64,000 nt of DNA from Pantoea sp. CCBC3-3-1 (GCF_007981265.1 NZ_CP034363.1:496001-560000), one strand, 5' to 3'; shown: positions 43,791-55,169, counted from the first letter of the stretch. Numbers and translations are program-made. Notes: a model not told the origin generated them from the sequence alone.

Positions 43791-43819
43791 ATTATAGCTG
43801 TGGTGACGATTGCTTACAA
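43791..43819 (-). promoter_or_regulatory. Sigma-70 promoter of paeA
   Basis: On the minus strand: TTGTAA (43814-43819), a 17-bp spacer and consensus TATAAT (43791-43796). The -10 is embedded in an 8-bp inverted repeat (CCACAGCT at 43779-43786 with AGCTGTGG at 43796-43803), a possible operator. The remaining gap to tamA (43820-44097) holds no credible gene. Confidence 0.7.
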
Positions 43820-44097
43820 TTACGGCGCTAAGCAGAGTTTTCTTGCCGGAGAGCAGGAAAAGAAGGCTGAGATTAGTCTGAGTCGGGTGGAAATGTTTGT
43901 GTAACCTCCCTTTCGATCGTCATCCCGAGTTGTAACGTGTCGATTCTTTGCACACAATACGTCAAAAATTTGGCTTTTCGAATAAAAAGAGGTTCGGGCG
44001 CGATAAAAAGTTGCCATGCTTAGAATCCAAAGCCGTATCGTCATTCAGAGGTTGTGCCCAGCTGGAATCAGGGCCGGCAACAAAATCAGGAGTTAGC

Positions 44098-45837
44098 GTG
44101 CCACGAATTCATGTTTATTGCATGTTATGTCTGATCGCTGCCGCACCCGCCGCCCAGGCGGCAACGGTGCGCTTGCAGGTGACAGGATTGTCAGGGGAAT
44201 TACAGAAAAACGTCCGTGCAAGGCTTTCTACCATCTCTGGCGAAGAAGTTTCCGCAGATGGGCGTTTTCGCGCGCGCGTTAGCGATGCCGTAAAAGAAGG
44301 ACTGAAAGCGCTCGGTTATTACGATCCGACGATTGAGTTCGAGCTTCAGCCTCCGCCAGCGGGCGGCAAGCGGCCCGTACTGTTAACTAAAGTCACGGCG
44401 GGCGAGCCGGTGAAGCTGGCCGGTGAAACGGTAATTATTCGTGGAGAAGCCCGTACCGACGAGGATTACCAGGAACTTCTGCGTAGCGGCAAAGGGAAAA
44501 TCGGCGGCGTGTTGAATCACGGCGACTACGACAGCTTTAAAAGCTCTCTGAGCAATATGGCGCTGCGTAAAGGCTATTTCGACGGTGACTACCGTAAAAG
44601 CCAGCTGGGCGTGTCCGTTGAGCGGCGCGAAGCCTTCTGGGATATCGACTACGACAGCGGGCAGCGCTATCGCTTTGGCGATGTCAGCTTTGAGGGATCG
44701 CAGATCCGCGAAGAGTATTTGCAAAACCTCGTGCCGTTTAAAAAAGGCGACTACTACAGCTCGCGAGATTTGGCCGAGCTGAACCGCCGCCTGTCCGCTA
44801 CGGGCTGGTTCAACTCGGTAGTGGTCGCGCCTCAGTTTGACCAGTCCCGAAAAACCAAGGTTCTGCCGCTGCATGGCGTGGTCAGCCCGCGTACCGAAAA
44901 CACCATTGAAACGGGCGTCGGCTATTCCACCGACGTGGGGCCGCGAGTAAAAGCCACCTGGAAAAGGCCCTGGGTCAACTCTTACGGCCACAGCTTTACC
45001 ACCAGCGCCAATATCTCCGCGCCGGAGCAGCAGCTCGACTTCAGCTATAAAATTCCGCTGCTAAAAAATCCGATTGAGCAGTATTACCTGTTGCAGGGCG
45101 GCCTGAAAAGAACCGATCTGAACGACACCAAATCCGATTCCTCCACGCTTGCCGCGTCGCGCTATTGGGAATCGTCCACCGGCTGGCAGCGGGCCGTCAA
45201 CCTGCACTGGAGCCTGGATCACTTTACGCAAGGTAACGTTACCAACACCACTATGCTGATCTACCCCGGCGTCAGTATTAACCGTACGCGTTCACGCGGC
45301 GGGCTGATGCCGACATGGGGCGATTCGCAGCGGTACTCGCTGGACGTTTCTGATACCAGCTGGGGATCGGACATCGACTTTGCCGTTGTGCAGGCGCAAA
45401 ACGTCTGGATACGCACGCTGGCCGACAAACACCGTTTTGTCGCGCGTGGCAATCTCGGCTGGATCGAAACCAATGACTTTGAACGCGTCCCGCCAGATTT
45501 GCGCTTCTTCGCCGGTGGCGATCGCAGTATTCGCGGCTACAAATATAAAGGCATCTCGCCACGTGATGACGACGGCAAGCTGACCGGTGCCTCCAAACTG
45601 GCAACCGGATCGCTGGAATATCAGTACAACGTAACCGGTAAGTGGTGGAGCGCGGTGTTTATCGATTCCGGGGAAGCGGTCAATGACATCAAGCAAAGCA
45701 ACGTGAAAACCGGTGCCGGTTTTGGCGTGCGTTGGCAGTCGCCGGTTGGGCCGATCAAACTGGATATTGCTCGCCCCGTCGGCGACAGCGAAGACAGAGA
45801 CATACAATTTTATATCGGACTGGGGCCTGAACTATGA
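44098..45837 (+). CDS. tamA: Translocation and assembly module outer-membrane protein TamA
   Basis: Omp85-family outer-membrane barrel that works with TamB in phospholipid transport to, and protein assembly in, the outer membrane. Start chosen as GTG at 44098 with CAGGAG upstream, giving a signal peptide ([21 protein letters not shown]) like E. coli; the longer ATG-initiated frame has no signal peptide. Three POTRA domains (about 22-265) and a C-terminal 16-strand barrel with [15 protein letters not shown] (Omp85 lid-lock motif) and terminal [11 protein letters not shown]. 579 residues. Confidence 0.96.
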   Translation: MPRIHVYCMLCLIAAAPAAQAATVRLQVTGLSGELQKNVRARLSTISGEEVSADGRFRARVSDAVKEGLKALGYYDPTIEFELQPPPAGGKRPVLLTKVTAGEPVKLAGETVIIRGEARTDEDYQELLRSGKGKIGGVLNHGDYDSFKSSLSNMALRKGYFDGDYRKSQLGVSVERREAFWDIDYDSGQRYRFGDVSFEGSQIREEYLQNLVPFKKGDYYSSRDLAELNRRLSATGWFNSVVVAPQFDQSRKTKVLPLHGVVSPRTENTIETGVGYSTDVGPRVKATWKRPWVNSYGHSFTTSANISAPEQQLDFSYKIPLLKNPIEQYYLLQGGLKRTDLNDTKSDSSTLAASRYWESSTGWQRAVNLHWSLDHFTQGNVTNTTMLIYPGVSINRTRSRGGLMPTWGDSQRYSLDVSDTSWGSDIDFAVVQAQNVWIRTLADKHRFVARGNLGWIETNDFERVPPDLRFFAGGDRSIRGYKYKGISPRDDDGKLTGASKLATGSLEYQYNVTGKWWSAVFIDSGEAVNDIKQSNVKTGAGFGVRWQSPVGPIKLDIARPVGDSEDRDIQFYIGLGPEL

Positions 45838-48800
45838 GTCGCTGGAAAAAGGTCCTTATTGGTATCCTGATTTTTCTGCTCGTGCTGCTGGGCAGCATTA
45901 CGTTTTTAATCGCTACCACGCCTGGTCTGCACCTGCTGTTAAGCGCGGCCGATCGCTGGGTGCCTGGGTTGGCCATCAAGAAGGTCGAGGGCGGCTGGCG
46001 CAACCTCACGCTGAGCGGCGTGCAGTATGAGATGCAGGGCGTCACGGTGAACGCCGGTGAGTTTCATCTGGCGGTGCAGCTGGGCTGCCTGAAACAGAGC
46101 GCGTTTTGCGTTAACGATCTGTCGTTGAAAGACGTCAACGTTGTGGTCGACAGCAAAAAAATGGCGCCTGCTGCGCCAGCGCCTGCCGAAGAAGAGAAAT
46201 CTTCCGGCGATCTCAGTACGCCTTATCCGATTACCTTACGGCATCTGGCGCTGCATAATATCAACGTGAAGGTCGATGACACGGCGATTTCACTGGCCGA
46301 TTTCACCTCGGGTATCAACTGGCAGCAGCGCGCGCTGACCCTGACGCCGACGCATATCCAGGGGCTGCTGATCGCACTGCCGAAAGCAGCCAAAGTGGCG
46401 GATGAGCAGGTCGTGCAGCCGAAAGTTCAGCAGCCGAAAGCCGAGGAGCCGCCGCTGGGCGAAACGCTGAAAGCGATGTTTGCCAAGCCGCTGCTGCCAG
46501 ATTTACCCGACTTCAAAATGCCGCTGGATGTCGACGTGCAGCAGATCCTTGGCGAACAGCTGCGCATTACCGGTGATACCGATATCGCCGTAACCCGTCT
46601 GCTGGTCAAAGCGAAAACGCAGGATCGCCTGCTGCATCTTGAAACGCTGGATGTCGATTCGCCGCAGGGGCAGCTGAACGCGCAGGGTCAGGCGACGCTT
46701 GCCGACAACTGGCCGGTTAACTTCACGCTCTACAGCTCGCTGAATCTCGATCCGATCAAGGGCGAGAAAATCAAAATGACCCTTGGCGGCGGTCTGCGCG
46801 AACAGCTGAACATGGCGCTTAACCTTTCTGGCCCGGTGCGGGTTCAGCTGGCTGCGCAAACGAAGCTGGCAGAGGCCGGGCTACCGCTGGCCATGACGCT
46901 GCAAAGCCCACAGCTGCGCTGGCCGCTGACTGGCCCGGCGCAGTATCAGGCAGACAACGTTAATTTCAGTATTAAAGGCAAAGCGACGGACTATGTGATG
47001 TCGCTGAAAACGGCGCTGCAAGGCGAGGCCATTCCGCCTGCCACGCTGACGCTTGACGGCAAAGGCAACACCGAACAGTTCTCGCTCGACAAACTGCGGC
47101 TGGCTGCGCTGGAGGGCAACACCGATCTCACGGCGCTGGTGGACTGGAGCAAGGCTATTAGCTGGCGGAGCGAACTGACGCTCTCTGGTATCAATACTGC
47201 TCGCCAGTATCCTGACTGGCCAGCAAAACTGGACGGCAAAATCACCACGCGCGGCAGCCTGTATGGCGGAAGCTGGCAGATGCGGGTTCCCGAGCTGACG
47301 CTGCGCGGCAACGTGAAGCAGAATGCGGTAAGCGCTAACGGCTCGCTGTATGGCAACAGCTATAACCAGTGGAATATTCCCGGCATCAAACTGACGCTGG
47401 GCCGCAACAACATTAATCTGCAAGGTTCGCTGGGCGACAAGCTGGCACTGGATGCGGACATTGATGCGCAGCATCTGGATAACGCCCTGCCGGGATTGGG
47501 CGGCGTCGCCAAAGGCACGATTAAAGCGCGGGGCGATTTAAAAGCGCCGCAGCTGTTGGCCGATTTGACCGCGACTGGCCTGCGCTGGCAGGCAATGAGC
47601 ATTGGCCGGGTTTCCCTGCAAAGCGATGTTCGTTCTGGCGAGCAGATCCAGGGCAAGCTTGCGCTGCGCGTGGAGCAACTGAAGCAGGATGCGCTGGCAA
47701 TCTCCCAACTGAATCTGGATGCCAGCGGCAGCGAAAAGCAGCATCAGCTAAAGCTTGTGGTCAACGGCGAACCGGTCGCGGGCCAGCTTCAGCTGAACGG
47801 CAGTTTCGATCGCCAGGCGCAGCGCTGGCAGGGTACGCTCAATAATACCCGTTTTGATACGCCAGTTGGCGAATGGCGGCTGTCACGAGCCATTGCGCTC
47901 GATTATCTCAACAGCAAGCAGACGGTCTCGATTGGCGCGCACTGCTGGCAGAATCCAAACGCGGAGCTTTGCGTGCCGCAAACCATTGAAGCCGGGCCTT
48001 CGGGCCATGCGAAAGTGGTACTTAACCGTTTCGATTTGGCGATGATCAAGCCTTTCCTGGGCGACGGCACCAAACTTGGCGGCGTGTTCAATGGTAACGC
48101 GGACGTCAGCTGGACAGCGGATGGCGCGCTGCCGCAGGGGAGCGTTTCCCTGAAAGGCAACGGCGTGAAAGTTGAACAGGATGTGGATGGCAACACGCTG
48201 CCCATCGCCTTTGACACGCTGAATCTCAACGCGGCGCTGCGTAATGGCCGGGCACAGCTGGACTGGCTGATCCGTATTGCTAAAAACGGACAGCTGGACG
48301 GCAACGTGCAGATCGCCGATCCCCAGGGAAGGCGCACGCTGTCCGGCAACGTCAATATTGCCAATATCGATCTGGCTATGCTCAACCCGGCGTTGATGAA
48401 AGGCGAAAAAGTCGCGGGCTTGCTGAACAGCAATCTGCGTCTGGGCGGCAGCCTGCAAAAGCCACAGGTTTACGGCCAGCTTGGCCTGAAAAACGTTAAC
48501 GTGGACGGCAGTTTTATGCCGGTTGATCTGACTGCCGCGAACCTTAACATGGTATTTAACGGCATGAGTTCAACGCTGGAAGGGCTGATACAGACTTCCC
48601 GGGGGCAGCTGACGTTAAGCGGCAACGCCGACTGGGCGCAGCTTGATGCCTGGCGCGCCCGCATCGCGGCGAAAGGAGACAAAATTCGGGTAACGGTGCC
48701 GCCGATGGTGCGGATGGATGTTTCTCCCGATCTGGAGTTCGAAGCTACGCCACAGGCGTTTAATTTAAACGGCCGCGTGGATATTCCCTGGGCGAGAATT

Positions 48801-49607
48801 ATCGTGCAGGAAGTACCGGAAAGCGCGGTGGGCGTGTCGTCAGACGAAGTCCTGCTGGATAAAAATCTCCAGCCGATTGCGCCAAAAAGCACCGCGATCC
48901 CGATCAACAGTAATCTGGTTATTCACGTCGGTGACGATGTCCGACTCAGCGCATTTGGTCTGAAAGCGAAGCTGAACGGCGATCTGAAACTGGCGCAGGA
49001 TAAACGCGGCCTGGGGCTGAACGGGCAGATCAATATCCCTTCCGGGCGCTTCCATGCCTATGGACAGGATCTGATCGTGCGTAAAGGCGAGCTGCAATTC
49101 TCCGGGCCCGCGAATCAGCCTTACCTGAACTTTGAGGCAATACGTAACCCGGAAGCAACAGAAGATGACGTGACGGCTGGCGTTCGCGTCACCGGTCTTG
49201 CCGATGAACCCAAGGCAGAAGTGTTCTCTGACCCGACGATGTCGCAACAGGAAGCGCTCTCTTATCTGCTTCGCGGACAGGGGCTGGACTCCACCGGCAG
49301 CGACAGTAGCGCATTAACTTCCGCACTGGTTGGATTGGGGCTTGCACAAAGTGGGCAGGTTGTGGGTAAAATCGGGGAGACGTTTGGCGTGAGTAATCTC
49401 GCACTGGATACGGCTGGCGTTGGCGACAGTCAGCAGGTTCAGGTCAGCGGCTACGTACTGCCGGGTCTACAGGTAAAATACGGTGTTGGCATATTTGATT
49501 CACTGGCGACCTTAACCCTGCGTTATCGCCTGATGCCGAAACTCTATTTAGAAGCGGTGTCTGGAATTGACCAGGCACTCGATGTGCTTTATCAGTTTGA
49601 GTTTTAA
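45834..49607 (+). CDS. tamB: Translocation and assembly module inner-membrane protein TamB
   Basis: A 1257-residue AsmA-like bridge protein crossing the periplasm from an N-terminal inner-membrane anchor (about 7-27, [19 protein letters not shown]) to TamA. The body is a long repeating beta-groove; the C-terminal DUF490/TamB domain (about 900-1257) ends in the F-terminated segment VLYQFEF, typical of outer-membrane targeting. Overlaps tamA by 4 bp (ATGA). Almost the same size as E. coli TamB (1259). Confidence 0.96.
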   Translation: MSRWKKVLIGILIFLLVLLGSITFLIATTPGLHLLLSAADRWVPGLAIKKVEGGWRNLTLSGVQYEMQGVTVNAGEFHLAVQLGCLKQSAFCVNDLSLKDVNVVVDSKKMAPAAPAPAEEEKSSGDLSTPYPITLRHLALHNINVKVDDTAISLADFTSGINWQQRALTLTPTHIQGLLIALPKAAKVADEQVVQPKVQQPKAEEPPLGETLKAMFAKPLLPDLPDFKMPLDVDVQQILGEQLRITGDTDIAVTRLLVKAKTQDRLLHLETLDVDSPQGQLNAQGQATLADNWPVNFTLYSSLNLDPIKGEKIKMTLGGGLREQLNMALNLSGPVRVQLAAQTKLAEAGLPLAMTLQSPQLRWPLTGPAQYQADNVNFSIKGKATDYVMSLKTALQGEAIPPATLTLDGKGNTEQFSLDKLRLAALEGNTDLTALVDWSKAISWRSELTLSGINTARQYPDWPAKLDGKITTRGSLYGGSWQMRVPELTLRGNVKQNAVSANGSLYGNSYNQWNIPGIKLTLGRNNINLQGSLGDKLALDADIDAQHLDNALPGLGGVAKGTIKARGDLKAPQLLADLTATGLRWQAMSIGRVSLQSDVRSGEQIQGKLALRVEQLKQDALAISQLNLDASGSEKQHQLKLVVNGEPVAGQLQLNGSFDRQAQRWQGTLNNTRFDTPVGEWRLSRAIALDYLNSKQTVSIGAHCWQNPNAELCVPQTIEAGPSGHAKVVLNRFDLAMIKPFLGDGTKLGGVFNGNADVSWTADGALPQGSVSLKGNGVKVEQDVDGNTLPIAFDTLNLNAALRNGRAQLDWLIRIAKNGQLDGNVQIADPQGRRTLSGNVNIANIDLAMLNPALMKGEKVAGLLNSNLRLGGSLQKPQVYGQLGLKNVNVDGSFMPVDLTAANLNMVFNGMSSTLEGLIQTSRGQLTLSGNADWAQLDAWRARIAAKGDKIRVTVPPMVRMDVSPDLEFEATPQAFNLNGRVDIPWARIIVQEVPESAVGVSSDEVLLDKNLQPIAPKSTAIPINSNLVIHVGDDVRLSAFGLKAKLNGDLKLAQDKRGLGLNGQINIPSGRFHAYGQDLIVRKGELQFSGPANQPYLNFEAIRNPEATEDDVTAGVRVTGLADEPKAEVFSDPTMSQQEALSYLLRGQGLDSTGSDSSALTSALVGLGLAQSGQVVGKIGETFGVSNLALDTAGVGDSQQVQVSGYVLPGLQVKYGVGIFDSLATLTLRYRLMPKLYLEAVSGIDQALDVLYQFEF

Positions 49608-49961
49608 ATGCGAATAATTGTCTACGGCAGCCTGAGGCGTAAGCAAGGCAACAGTCACTGGATGACCAATGGGCAGTGGCTGGGCGATCATCAGATCGCT
49701 GGCTACGCGTTGTATAATCTGGGCCATTATCCCGGCGTCGTTGTGGGTGACGGCCTGGTCTATTGTGAGGTTTACCGGATAGATGCATCCACGCTGGGTG
49801 AGCTGGATGCGCTCAGAACCAAGGGCGGTGAATACAAGCGCGAACTGGTGCAAACGCCGTATGGCAGCGCCTGGCTGTATGTCTACCAGCGTTCGGTAGA
49901 AGGTAAGCAACATATAGAAAGCGGTGACTGGTTGTTGCGCAACGCATCAGATCCAGCCTGA
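49608..49961 (+). CDS. ytfP: Gamma-glutamylcyclotransferase-fold protein YtfP
   Basis: 117 residues of the GGCT fold, starting with the signature MRIIVYGSLRRKQGN. Conserved EVYRIDASTLGELDALR and GGEYKRELVQTPYGSAWLYVY. The cellular substrate is not known. It begins at the base after the tamB stop and completes the tamA-tamB-ytfP operon, as in E. coli. Confidence 0.93.
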   Translation: MRIIVYGSLRRKQGNSHWMTNGQWLGDHQIAGYALYNLGHYPGVVVGDGLVYCEVYRIDASTLGELDALRTKGGEYKRELVQTPYGSAWLYVYQRSVEGKQHIESGDWLLRNASDPA

Positions 49962-49975
49962 TTGCTGACAAATAA

Positions 49976-50005
49976 AAACACCGCTCATTGAGCGGTGTTT
50001 TTTTT
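49976..50005 (+). terminator. Intrinsic terminator of tamA-tamB-ytfP
   Basis: 11-bp stem AAACACCGCTC/GAGCGGTGTTT, 3-nt loop, then a run of T. The A-rich left side lets it serve ppa from the other strand as well. Confidence 0.92.
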
Positions 50006-50054
50006 ACTGCTTTGCAGCGCAGGGCGCACAAGGCAGCAGCGTTCGGGCGGCAAA

Positions 50055-50582
50055 TTACTTCTTAGCGCGCTCGAAAGAGGCAACGATTTCAGCTTTAGCT
50101 GCTTCAGCGTTGTCCCAACCTTCTACTTTCACCCATTTGCCTTTTTCCAGCGCTTTATACTGCTCGAAGAAGTGAGTGATCTGAGCACGCAGCAGCTCTG
50201 GCAGGTCGTTCACATCTTTGATGTGATCGTACTCTTTGGTCAGTTTGGTGTGCGGAACCGCAACCAGTTTGGCATCTTCGCCAGACTCATCGGTCATTTT
50301 CAGCACGCCAACCGGACGGCAGCGGATCACTGAGCCAGGCTGTAATGGGTAAGGAGTTGGTACCAGTACGTCTACCGGGTCGCCATCCAGAGACAGAGTG
50401 TGGTTGATGTAGCCGTAGTTGCACGGATAGAACATCGCTGTAGACATAAAGCGGTCAACGAACAGGGTGCCGGAATCTTTATCTACTTCGTATTTGATCG
50501 GATCGGCATTTGCCGGGATCTCGATAACAACATAGATATCTTCTGGCAGGTCTTTACCCGCTGGAACCTGGTTCAAACTCAT
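50055..50582 (-). CDS. ppa: Inorganic pyrophosphatase
   Basis: Essential family I soluble pyrophosphatase driving biosynthetic reactions by hydrolysing PPi. 175 residues (E. coli 176). Metal-binding signature DGDPVDVLV and the YEVDKDSG and [19 protein letters not shown] segments are intact. Single gene. Confidence 0.98.
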   Translation of the reverse strand: MSLNQVPAGKDLPEDIYVVIEIPANADPIKYEVDKDSGTLFVDRFMSTAMFYPCNYGYINHTLSLDGDPVDVLVPTPYPLQPGSVIRCRPVGVLKMTDESGEDAKLVAVPHTKLTKEYDHIKDVNDLPELLRAQITHFFEQYKALEKGKWVKVEGWDNAEAAKAEIVASFERAKK

Positions 50583-50823
50583 GGTTAATTCCTTTAGTCA
50601 GTCTTAATCAAGTGACGCTCATTATAGCCAACTGAATCTGAAAGTATCCCCCCTTTTTGGCCTTTAGGAATGCTCCAGTATTGCGCTGAAACGCCATCGA
50701 CCGTTTTCGACAGATTGATAAAATGCCCGGTTTTTATCGTGTCGCGTTTCACCGCAATCATCGCTCAAAATTGATCCAGATCAACTAAAGACGTTTCACT
50801 GGCGATGCGAACCCTCCGACCGC

Positions 50824-50850
50824 TAAAGATCGCTTTTAGCGGCCCGATAA
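50824..50850 (+). promoter_or_regulatory. Sigma-28 (FliA) type promoter for the downstream chemoreceptor
   Basis: TAAAGATC (50824-50831), an 11-bp spacer and CCCGATAA (50843-50850) fit the flagellar sigma-28 consensus TAAAGTTT-N11-GCCGATAA with three mismatches in 16. It lies 54 bp before the chemoreceptor start. The rest of the 322-bp ppa/chemoreceptor gap shows no gene. Confidence 0.7.
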
Positions 50851-50904
50851 GTCAGTTGTGCTTATATATTTCGTCACAGAGACTCGATTGAGGATTACGC
50901 CGCA

Positions 50905-52467
50905 ATGATGAAGAAAATTTCAATTCGCACAGGATTAACCCTCCTGATGATTACCATGACGCTGATGTTACTGGCGGTCAGCGTGATGGGCATTACCGCC
51001 ATCAACAAGGGCAACCGCTCGCTGGATGTGGTTAATCGTATCCAGGGTGCTGAACTGAACAGCCTGTTTAGCGCCAATACTTATCTGTTACGCACCCGCA
51101 CGATTTCTGCGTTAGCAGCCAGAAAGATGCAAACGGGCCAGACGGAGCAGGCCAGGGAAGTGATTAATCAGGCTGATGATTTTGTTCAAAATGCCAATGA
51201 TGAATTCAGGCAGTTTATCAATGCCGGAACGGTGACCGCCCAGGGCAAGACCCTGGCTGATGCGTTAGCGGCCCATTATCAGCGATACCTCGCCGAGGGA
51301 ATTAAACCGATGATTGCTGCCTTACAGGCAAATGACCTCAATACTTATTATCAGCTGCTGGAAGAAAAGCTAACGCCGTTGAATACGTCGTTCAGGCAGT
51401 CGGTCGATCGGTTCCGTATGTTTGCTGACCAGACCACGAAGCAGCAGCTGGCTGAAGCGGCCTGGAATCAGAAAGTGCTAATGGCGCTGATCGTTTTTTG
51501 CGGTGTACTGACGGCAGTACTGCTGGCGGTCTCCTGGACGCTGATGCGGGAAATCCTGCTCAAGCCGCTGAATGTTGCCGTTGAACATCTGGAATCTGTT
51601 GCCGCGGGGGATCTGACTCAGACTCTGCCCGAGAGCGGGAAAAATGAGCTGGGCCGCCTGAATGGCGCCCTGGCTGCAATGCAGGCTTCGTTACAGCTTT
51701 CCGTCAGTCGGGTACGGGATGCCAGTCTGCAAATTGACGTGGGCAGCCGCGAGCTCTCTTCCGGCAACCTGAATCTTTCACAACGTACGGAAGAGTCGGC
51801 GGCCTCTCTGGAACAGACGGCGGCCAGCATGGAACAGTTAACCGCGACCGTGAAGCTGAATGCGGAGAACGCCTCTCAGGCACATCAGCTGGCGCATTCC
51901 GTTTCTGTCAGCGCCGGGCGGGGCAGCGATGCGGTCGGCCAGGTGATGGAGAAAATGCAGGAAATCACCCGCAGCTCAACACGCATTGGCGACATTCTTG
52001 GGGTCATTGATGGCATTGCCTTTCAAACCAATATCCTGGCGCTAAACGCGGCGGTAGAGGCCGCCAGGGCTGGCGAGCAGGGCAGAGGATTTGCCGTGGT
52101 TGCTGGCGAGGTTCGCACGCTGGCGCAGAACAGTGCGACGGCGGCAAAAGAGATCCGGGAGCTGATTGCCGAATCACAGAGCCGGGTCAGTGAAGGATCG
52201 CAGATGGCGACCCGGGCGGGGGAAACCATGGACAATATCGCCAGCGAAGTCACGCGCGTAACGTCACTGATGAGGGAGATCTCCAGCGCGTCGCAGGAAC
52301 AAAGCCACGGTATTGAGCAGGTTAACATCGCGGTCACTCAGATGGATGAAGTGGCGCAACAGAACGCCGCGCTGGTGGAGCAGGCAGCCGCGGCTACTCA
52401 GTCACTGGAGGAGCAGTCCCGGCAGCTGGTTCAGTCAATGGCGGCATTTAAAATTAGTCTGGCGTGA
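50905..52467 (+). CDS. Methyl-accepting chemotaxis protein (Tar/Tsr-like, four-helix-bundle sensor)
   Basis: 520 residues (or 519 from the second ATG). Membrane helix 1 (about 10-31), periplasmic four-helix-bundle domain (about 32-188), helix 2 (about 189-211), HAMP (about 212-265) and the signalling hairpin with the tip [34 protein letters not shown] split around residue 385. Methylation-helix motifs such as TEESAASLEQTAASMEQL are visible. It ends AFKISLA without the NWETF-type tail, so it would rely on other receptors for CheR/CheB docking. It occupies the place of ytfQRT-yjfF in E. coli. Ligand unknown. Confidence 0.92.
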   Translation: MMKKISIRTGLTLLMITMTLMLLAVSVMGITAINKGNRSLDVVNRIQGAELNSLFSANTYLLRTRTISALAARKMQTGQTEQAREVINQADDFVQNANDEFRQFINAGTVTAQGKTLADALAAHYQRYLAEGIKPMIAALQANDLNTYYQLLEEKLTPLNTSFRQSVDRFRMFADQTTKQQLAEAAWNQKVLMALIVFCGVLTAVLLAVSWTLMREILLKPLNVAVEHLESVAAGDLTQTLPESGKNELGRLNGALAAMQASLQLSVSRVRDASLQIDVGSRELSSGNLNLSQRTEESAASLEQTAASMEQLTATVKLNAENASQAHQLAHSVSVSAGRGSDAVGQVMEKMQEITRSSTRIGDILGVIDGIAFQTNILALNAAVEAARAGEQGRGFAVVAGEVRTLAQNSATAAKEIRELIAESQSRVSEGSQMATRAGETMDNIASEVTRVTSLMREISSASQEQSHGIEQVNIAVTQMDEVAQQNAALVEQAAAATQSLEEQSRQLVQSMAAFKISLA

Positions 52468-52512
52468 GAAAGGGCAAACAGCTGACGAACCTGTAGCGTC
52501 GGTGGCAAAGGA

Positions 52513-52536
52513 TTACGGGCCCGGATCGGCCCGTAA
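52513..52536. terminator. Hairpin between the chemoreceptor and fbp
   Basis: 9-bp perfect stem TTACGGGCC/GGCCCGTAA with a 6-nt loop between two convergent genes; no long U-run. Confidence 0.55.
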
Positions 52537-52641
52537 AGCGCAGACATGGACGGCGCTTTTTATACACGCATGCTCTCTGTACAGAGCCATCTCGGGGATC
52601 GTTCAATCACCCGAGATGTTCTCAGCAACAGAACGGTGAGG

Positions 52642-53640
52642 TTATGCGTCCGGGAATTCGCGCAGGAAGCGTTCCTGATCCTCTACCATTTCGGTATTAC
52701 CGACAAAGAACGGCGAGCGCTGGTGCAGCGTTTCCGGCACCAGGTCGAGGATACGATCGCGGCCGTCGCTGGCTTTACCACCGGCTTGTTCAGCCAGGAA
52801 TGCCATGGGGTTGCATTCATACAGCAGGCGCAGCTTGCCTTTCGGATGGCTGGCGGTGCTTGGATACAAGTAAATGCCGCCTTTCAACAGGTTACGGTGG
52901 AAGTCTGCCACCAGTGAACCGATATACCGCGAGGTATAAGGACGACGGGAAACCTTGTCTTCTTCCTGACAGAACTTAAGGTATTTTTTCACGCCCTGTG
53001 GGAAGCGGATATAATTTCCTTCGTTAATGGAATAGGTGTAACCCTTTTCCGGGAAGGTCATTTTTTCTGCGCTGAGACAGAACACGCCCAGTGACGGATC
53101 GTAGGTAAAGGCATGCACGCCGCAGCCGGTGGTATAAACCAGCATGGTGGAAGAACCGTAGACAACATAGCCTGCGGCAACCTGCTGGCTGCCTGGCTGA
53201 AGGAAATCTTCCTCAGTAACCGGCGTGCCTGGTGGCGTAATACGACGATAGATAGAGAAAATGGTGCCGACAGAAACGTTGACGTCAATGTTGGAGGAGC
53301 CATCCAGCGGGTCCATCAACACGACATATTTGCCATTTTCCACGCCTTCAAAGATGACGATCTCGTCTTCTTCTTCTGACGCGATACCCGCCACAATGCC
53401 ACGCGCTTTCAGCGCGGCTTTGAGCTTTTCATTGGCAAACAGATCGAGTTTCATCTGCTGCTCACCCTGCACGTTTTCCACTCCGCTGGCGCCAAGAATA
53501 TCGACCAGACCAGCCTTGTTGATGTCACGGTGAATGATTTTCGCGCCCAGTTTGATGGCGGAAATCAGTGCCGTCAGTTCACCAGTGGCGTGAGGAAAGT
53601 CGTGTTGTTTCTCGACTATGAATTCGCCTAACGTTTTCAT
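52642..53640 (-). CDS. fbp: Fructose-1,6-bisphosphatase class 1
   Basis: Gluconeogenic enzyme converting fructose-1,6-bisphosphate to fructose-6-phosphate; inhibited by AMP. 332 residues as in E. coli from the ATG of [13 protein letters not shown]. Metal-site motifs EEEDE and [12 protein letters not shown], substrate site [22 protein letters not shown] 15-codon upstream extension is not conserved. Divergent from mpl. Confidence 0.97.
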   Translation of the reverse strand: MKTLGEFIVEKQHDFPHATGELTALISAIKLGAKIIHRDINKAGLVDILGASGVENVQGEQQMKLDLFANEKLKAALKARGIVAGIASEEEDEIVIFEGVENGKYVVLMDPLDGSSNIDVNVSVGTIFSIYRRITPPGTPVTEEDFLQPGSQQVAAGYVVYGSSTMLVYTTGCGVHAFTYDPSLGVFCLSAEKMTFPEKGYTYSINEGNYIRFPQGVKKYLKFCQEEDKVSRRPYTSRYIGSLVADFHRNLLKGGIYLYPSTASHPKGKLRLLYECNPMAFLAEQAGGKASDGRDRILDLVPETLHQRSPFFVGNTEMVEDQERFLREFPDA

Positions 53641-53808
53641 AACACAATCCCTGAATCTGCGGTTGAACAGCAGCCTGCGAAACAAGCTGCCAACATATAC
53701 CCGGGCAGTTTAGCCGAATGAAGGGTAAAGAACATAGGGCAAATCCGTTTCTTCCGCACGATGAGGACGGTACACTGTGCGCCGGACATTCCAGTTAACG
53801 GATCTTTT

Positions 53809-55164
53809 ATGCGTATTCATATCCTCGGTATCTGCGGCACTTTCATGGGCGGTCTGGCAATGCTGGCCCGATCGCTGGGTCATGACGTTACCGGTTCGGA
53901 TGCCAACGTTTACCCGCCAATGAGCACGCTTTTAGAAAAGCAAGGCATTGATTTAATTCAGGGTTACGACGCGTCCCAGCTCGATCCTGCACCCGATCTG
54001 GTGATCATCGGTAACGCGATGACGCGCGGTAATGCCTGCGTGGAAGCGGTGCTGGAACGTAACATTCCCTATCTTTCCGGGCCGCAGTGGCTGCATGATT
54101 TTGTACTGCGTGACCGTTGGGTGCTTGCCGTCGCCGGAACGCATGGAAAAACCACCACAGCGGGCATGGCAGCGTGGATTTTACAGGCTTGCGGGCTGGA
54201 ACCGGGCTTCGTTATCGGCGGTGTGCCGGGGAATTTCGAGGTTTCCGCAACTTTAGGAAAAAGCCCATTCTTCGTTATCGAAGCGGATGAATACGATTGC
54301 GCCTTTTTCGATAAGCGTTCTAAATTTGTGCATTACTGCCCGCGTACGCTGATCCTCAACAACCTTGAATTCGATCATGCGGACATTTTTGACGATCTGC
54401 GCGCTATTCAGCGGCAGTTCCATCATCTGGTGCGTATCGTGCCGGGACAGGGCCGCATTATCCTGCCTGAACAGGACAGCAACCTGAAACAGGTGATCGC
54501 CATGGGATGCTGGAGCGAGCAGGAAAGCGTAGGGGAAACCGGCCGCTGGCAGGCGAAGAAACTGACGCCGGACGCGTCGCACTGGGAAGTCTGGCTGGAT
54601 GGCGAGCGCGTGGCGGAAGTGAACTGGTCGCTGGTTGGCGAGCATAATATGCATAACGGCATGATGGCTATCGCTGCGGCACGGCACGTAGGCGTGAAGC
54701 CGGAAGACGCCGGGCTGGCACTGAATGATTTTATCAACGCTAAGCGTCGTCTGGAGCTGCGTGGCGAAGCCAACGGCATCAAGGTTTACGATGATTTTGC
54801 TCATCATCCCACCGCGATTTTGGCCACGATGACCGCTTTGCGCAGCAAGGTTGGTGGACGGGCGCGTATTCTGGCCGTGCTGGAACCGCGTTCCAATACC
54901 ATGAAAATGGGCGTTAGCAAAGACGATCTGGCGCCGGCGCTGGGCCGTGCGGATGAGGTGTTCCTGCTACAGCCGCACCATATTCCGTGGCAGGTATCTG
55001 AAGTGGCCGATGCCTGCGTGCAGCCTGCGCACTGGAGCGCTGACGTAGATACGCTGGTCGAGATGATCGCCAAAACGGCACAGCCGGGCGATTATATTCT
55101 GGTGATGAGTAACGGTGGGTTTGGCGGCATTCATCAGAAGCTGCTGGACAGACTGGCGAAATAA
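53809..55164 (+). CDS. mpl: UDP-MurNAc:L-Ala-gamma-D-Glu-meso-Dap ligase Mpl
   Basis: Murein-recycling ligase joining the recovered tripeptide to UDP-MurNAc. 451 residues (E. coli 457) from MRIHILGICGTFMGG. Mur-ligase ATP motif GTHGKTTTAG (about 108-117), carbamylated-Lys region and VLEPRSNTMKMG near the C-terminus. Upstream in-frame starts would spoil the nucleotide-binding N-terminus. Confidence 0.97.
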   Translation: MRIHILGICGTFMGGLAMLARSLGHDVTGSDANVYPPMSTLLEKQGIDLIQGYDASQLDPAPDLVIIGNAMTRGNACVEAVLERNIPYLSGPQWLHDFVLRDRWVLAVAGTHGKTTTAGMAAWILQACGLEPGFVIGGVPGNFEVSATLGKSPFFVIEADEYDCAFFDKRSKFVHYCPRTLILNNLEFDHADIFDDLRAIQRQFHHLVRIVPGQGRIILPEQDSNLKQVIAMGCWSEQESVGETGRWQAKKLTPDASHWEVWLDGERVAEVNWSLVGEHNMHNGMMAIAAARHVGVKPEDAGLALNDFINAKRRLELRGEANGIKVYDDFAHHPTAILATMTALRSKVGGRARILAVLEPRSNTMKMGVSKDDLAPALGRADEVFLLQPHHIPWQVSEVADACVQPAHWSADVDTLVEMIAKTAQPGDYILVMSNGGFGGIHQKLLDRLAK

Positions 55165-55169
55165 TTCAG

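Noticed and set aside
43820..44044. 74-codon minus-strand open frame upstream of paeA
   Set aside because: No ribosome-binding site or conserved features, and its end lies just upstream of the paeA -35 element. It does not resemble MsrA.
43948..44097. N-terminal extension of tamA from an upstream ATG
   Set aside because: It would bury the signal peptide; the GTG at 44098 has a ribosome-binding site and matches E. coli.
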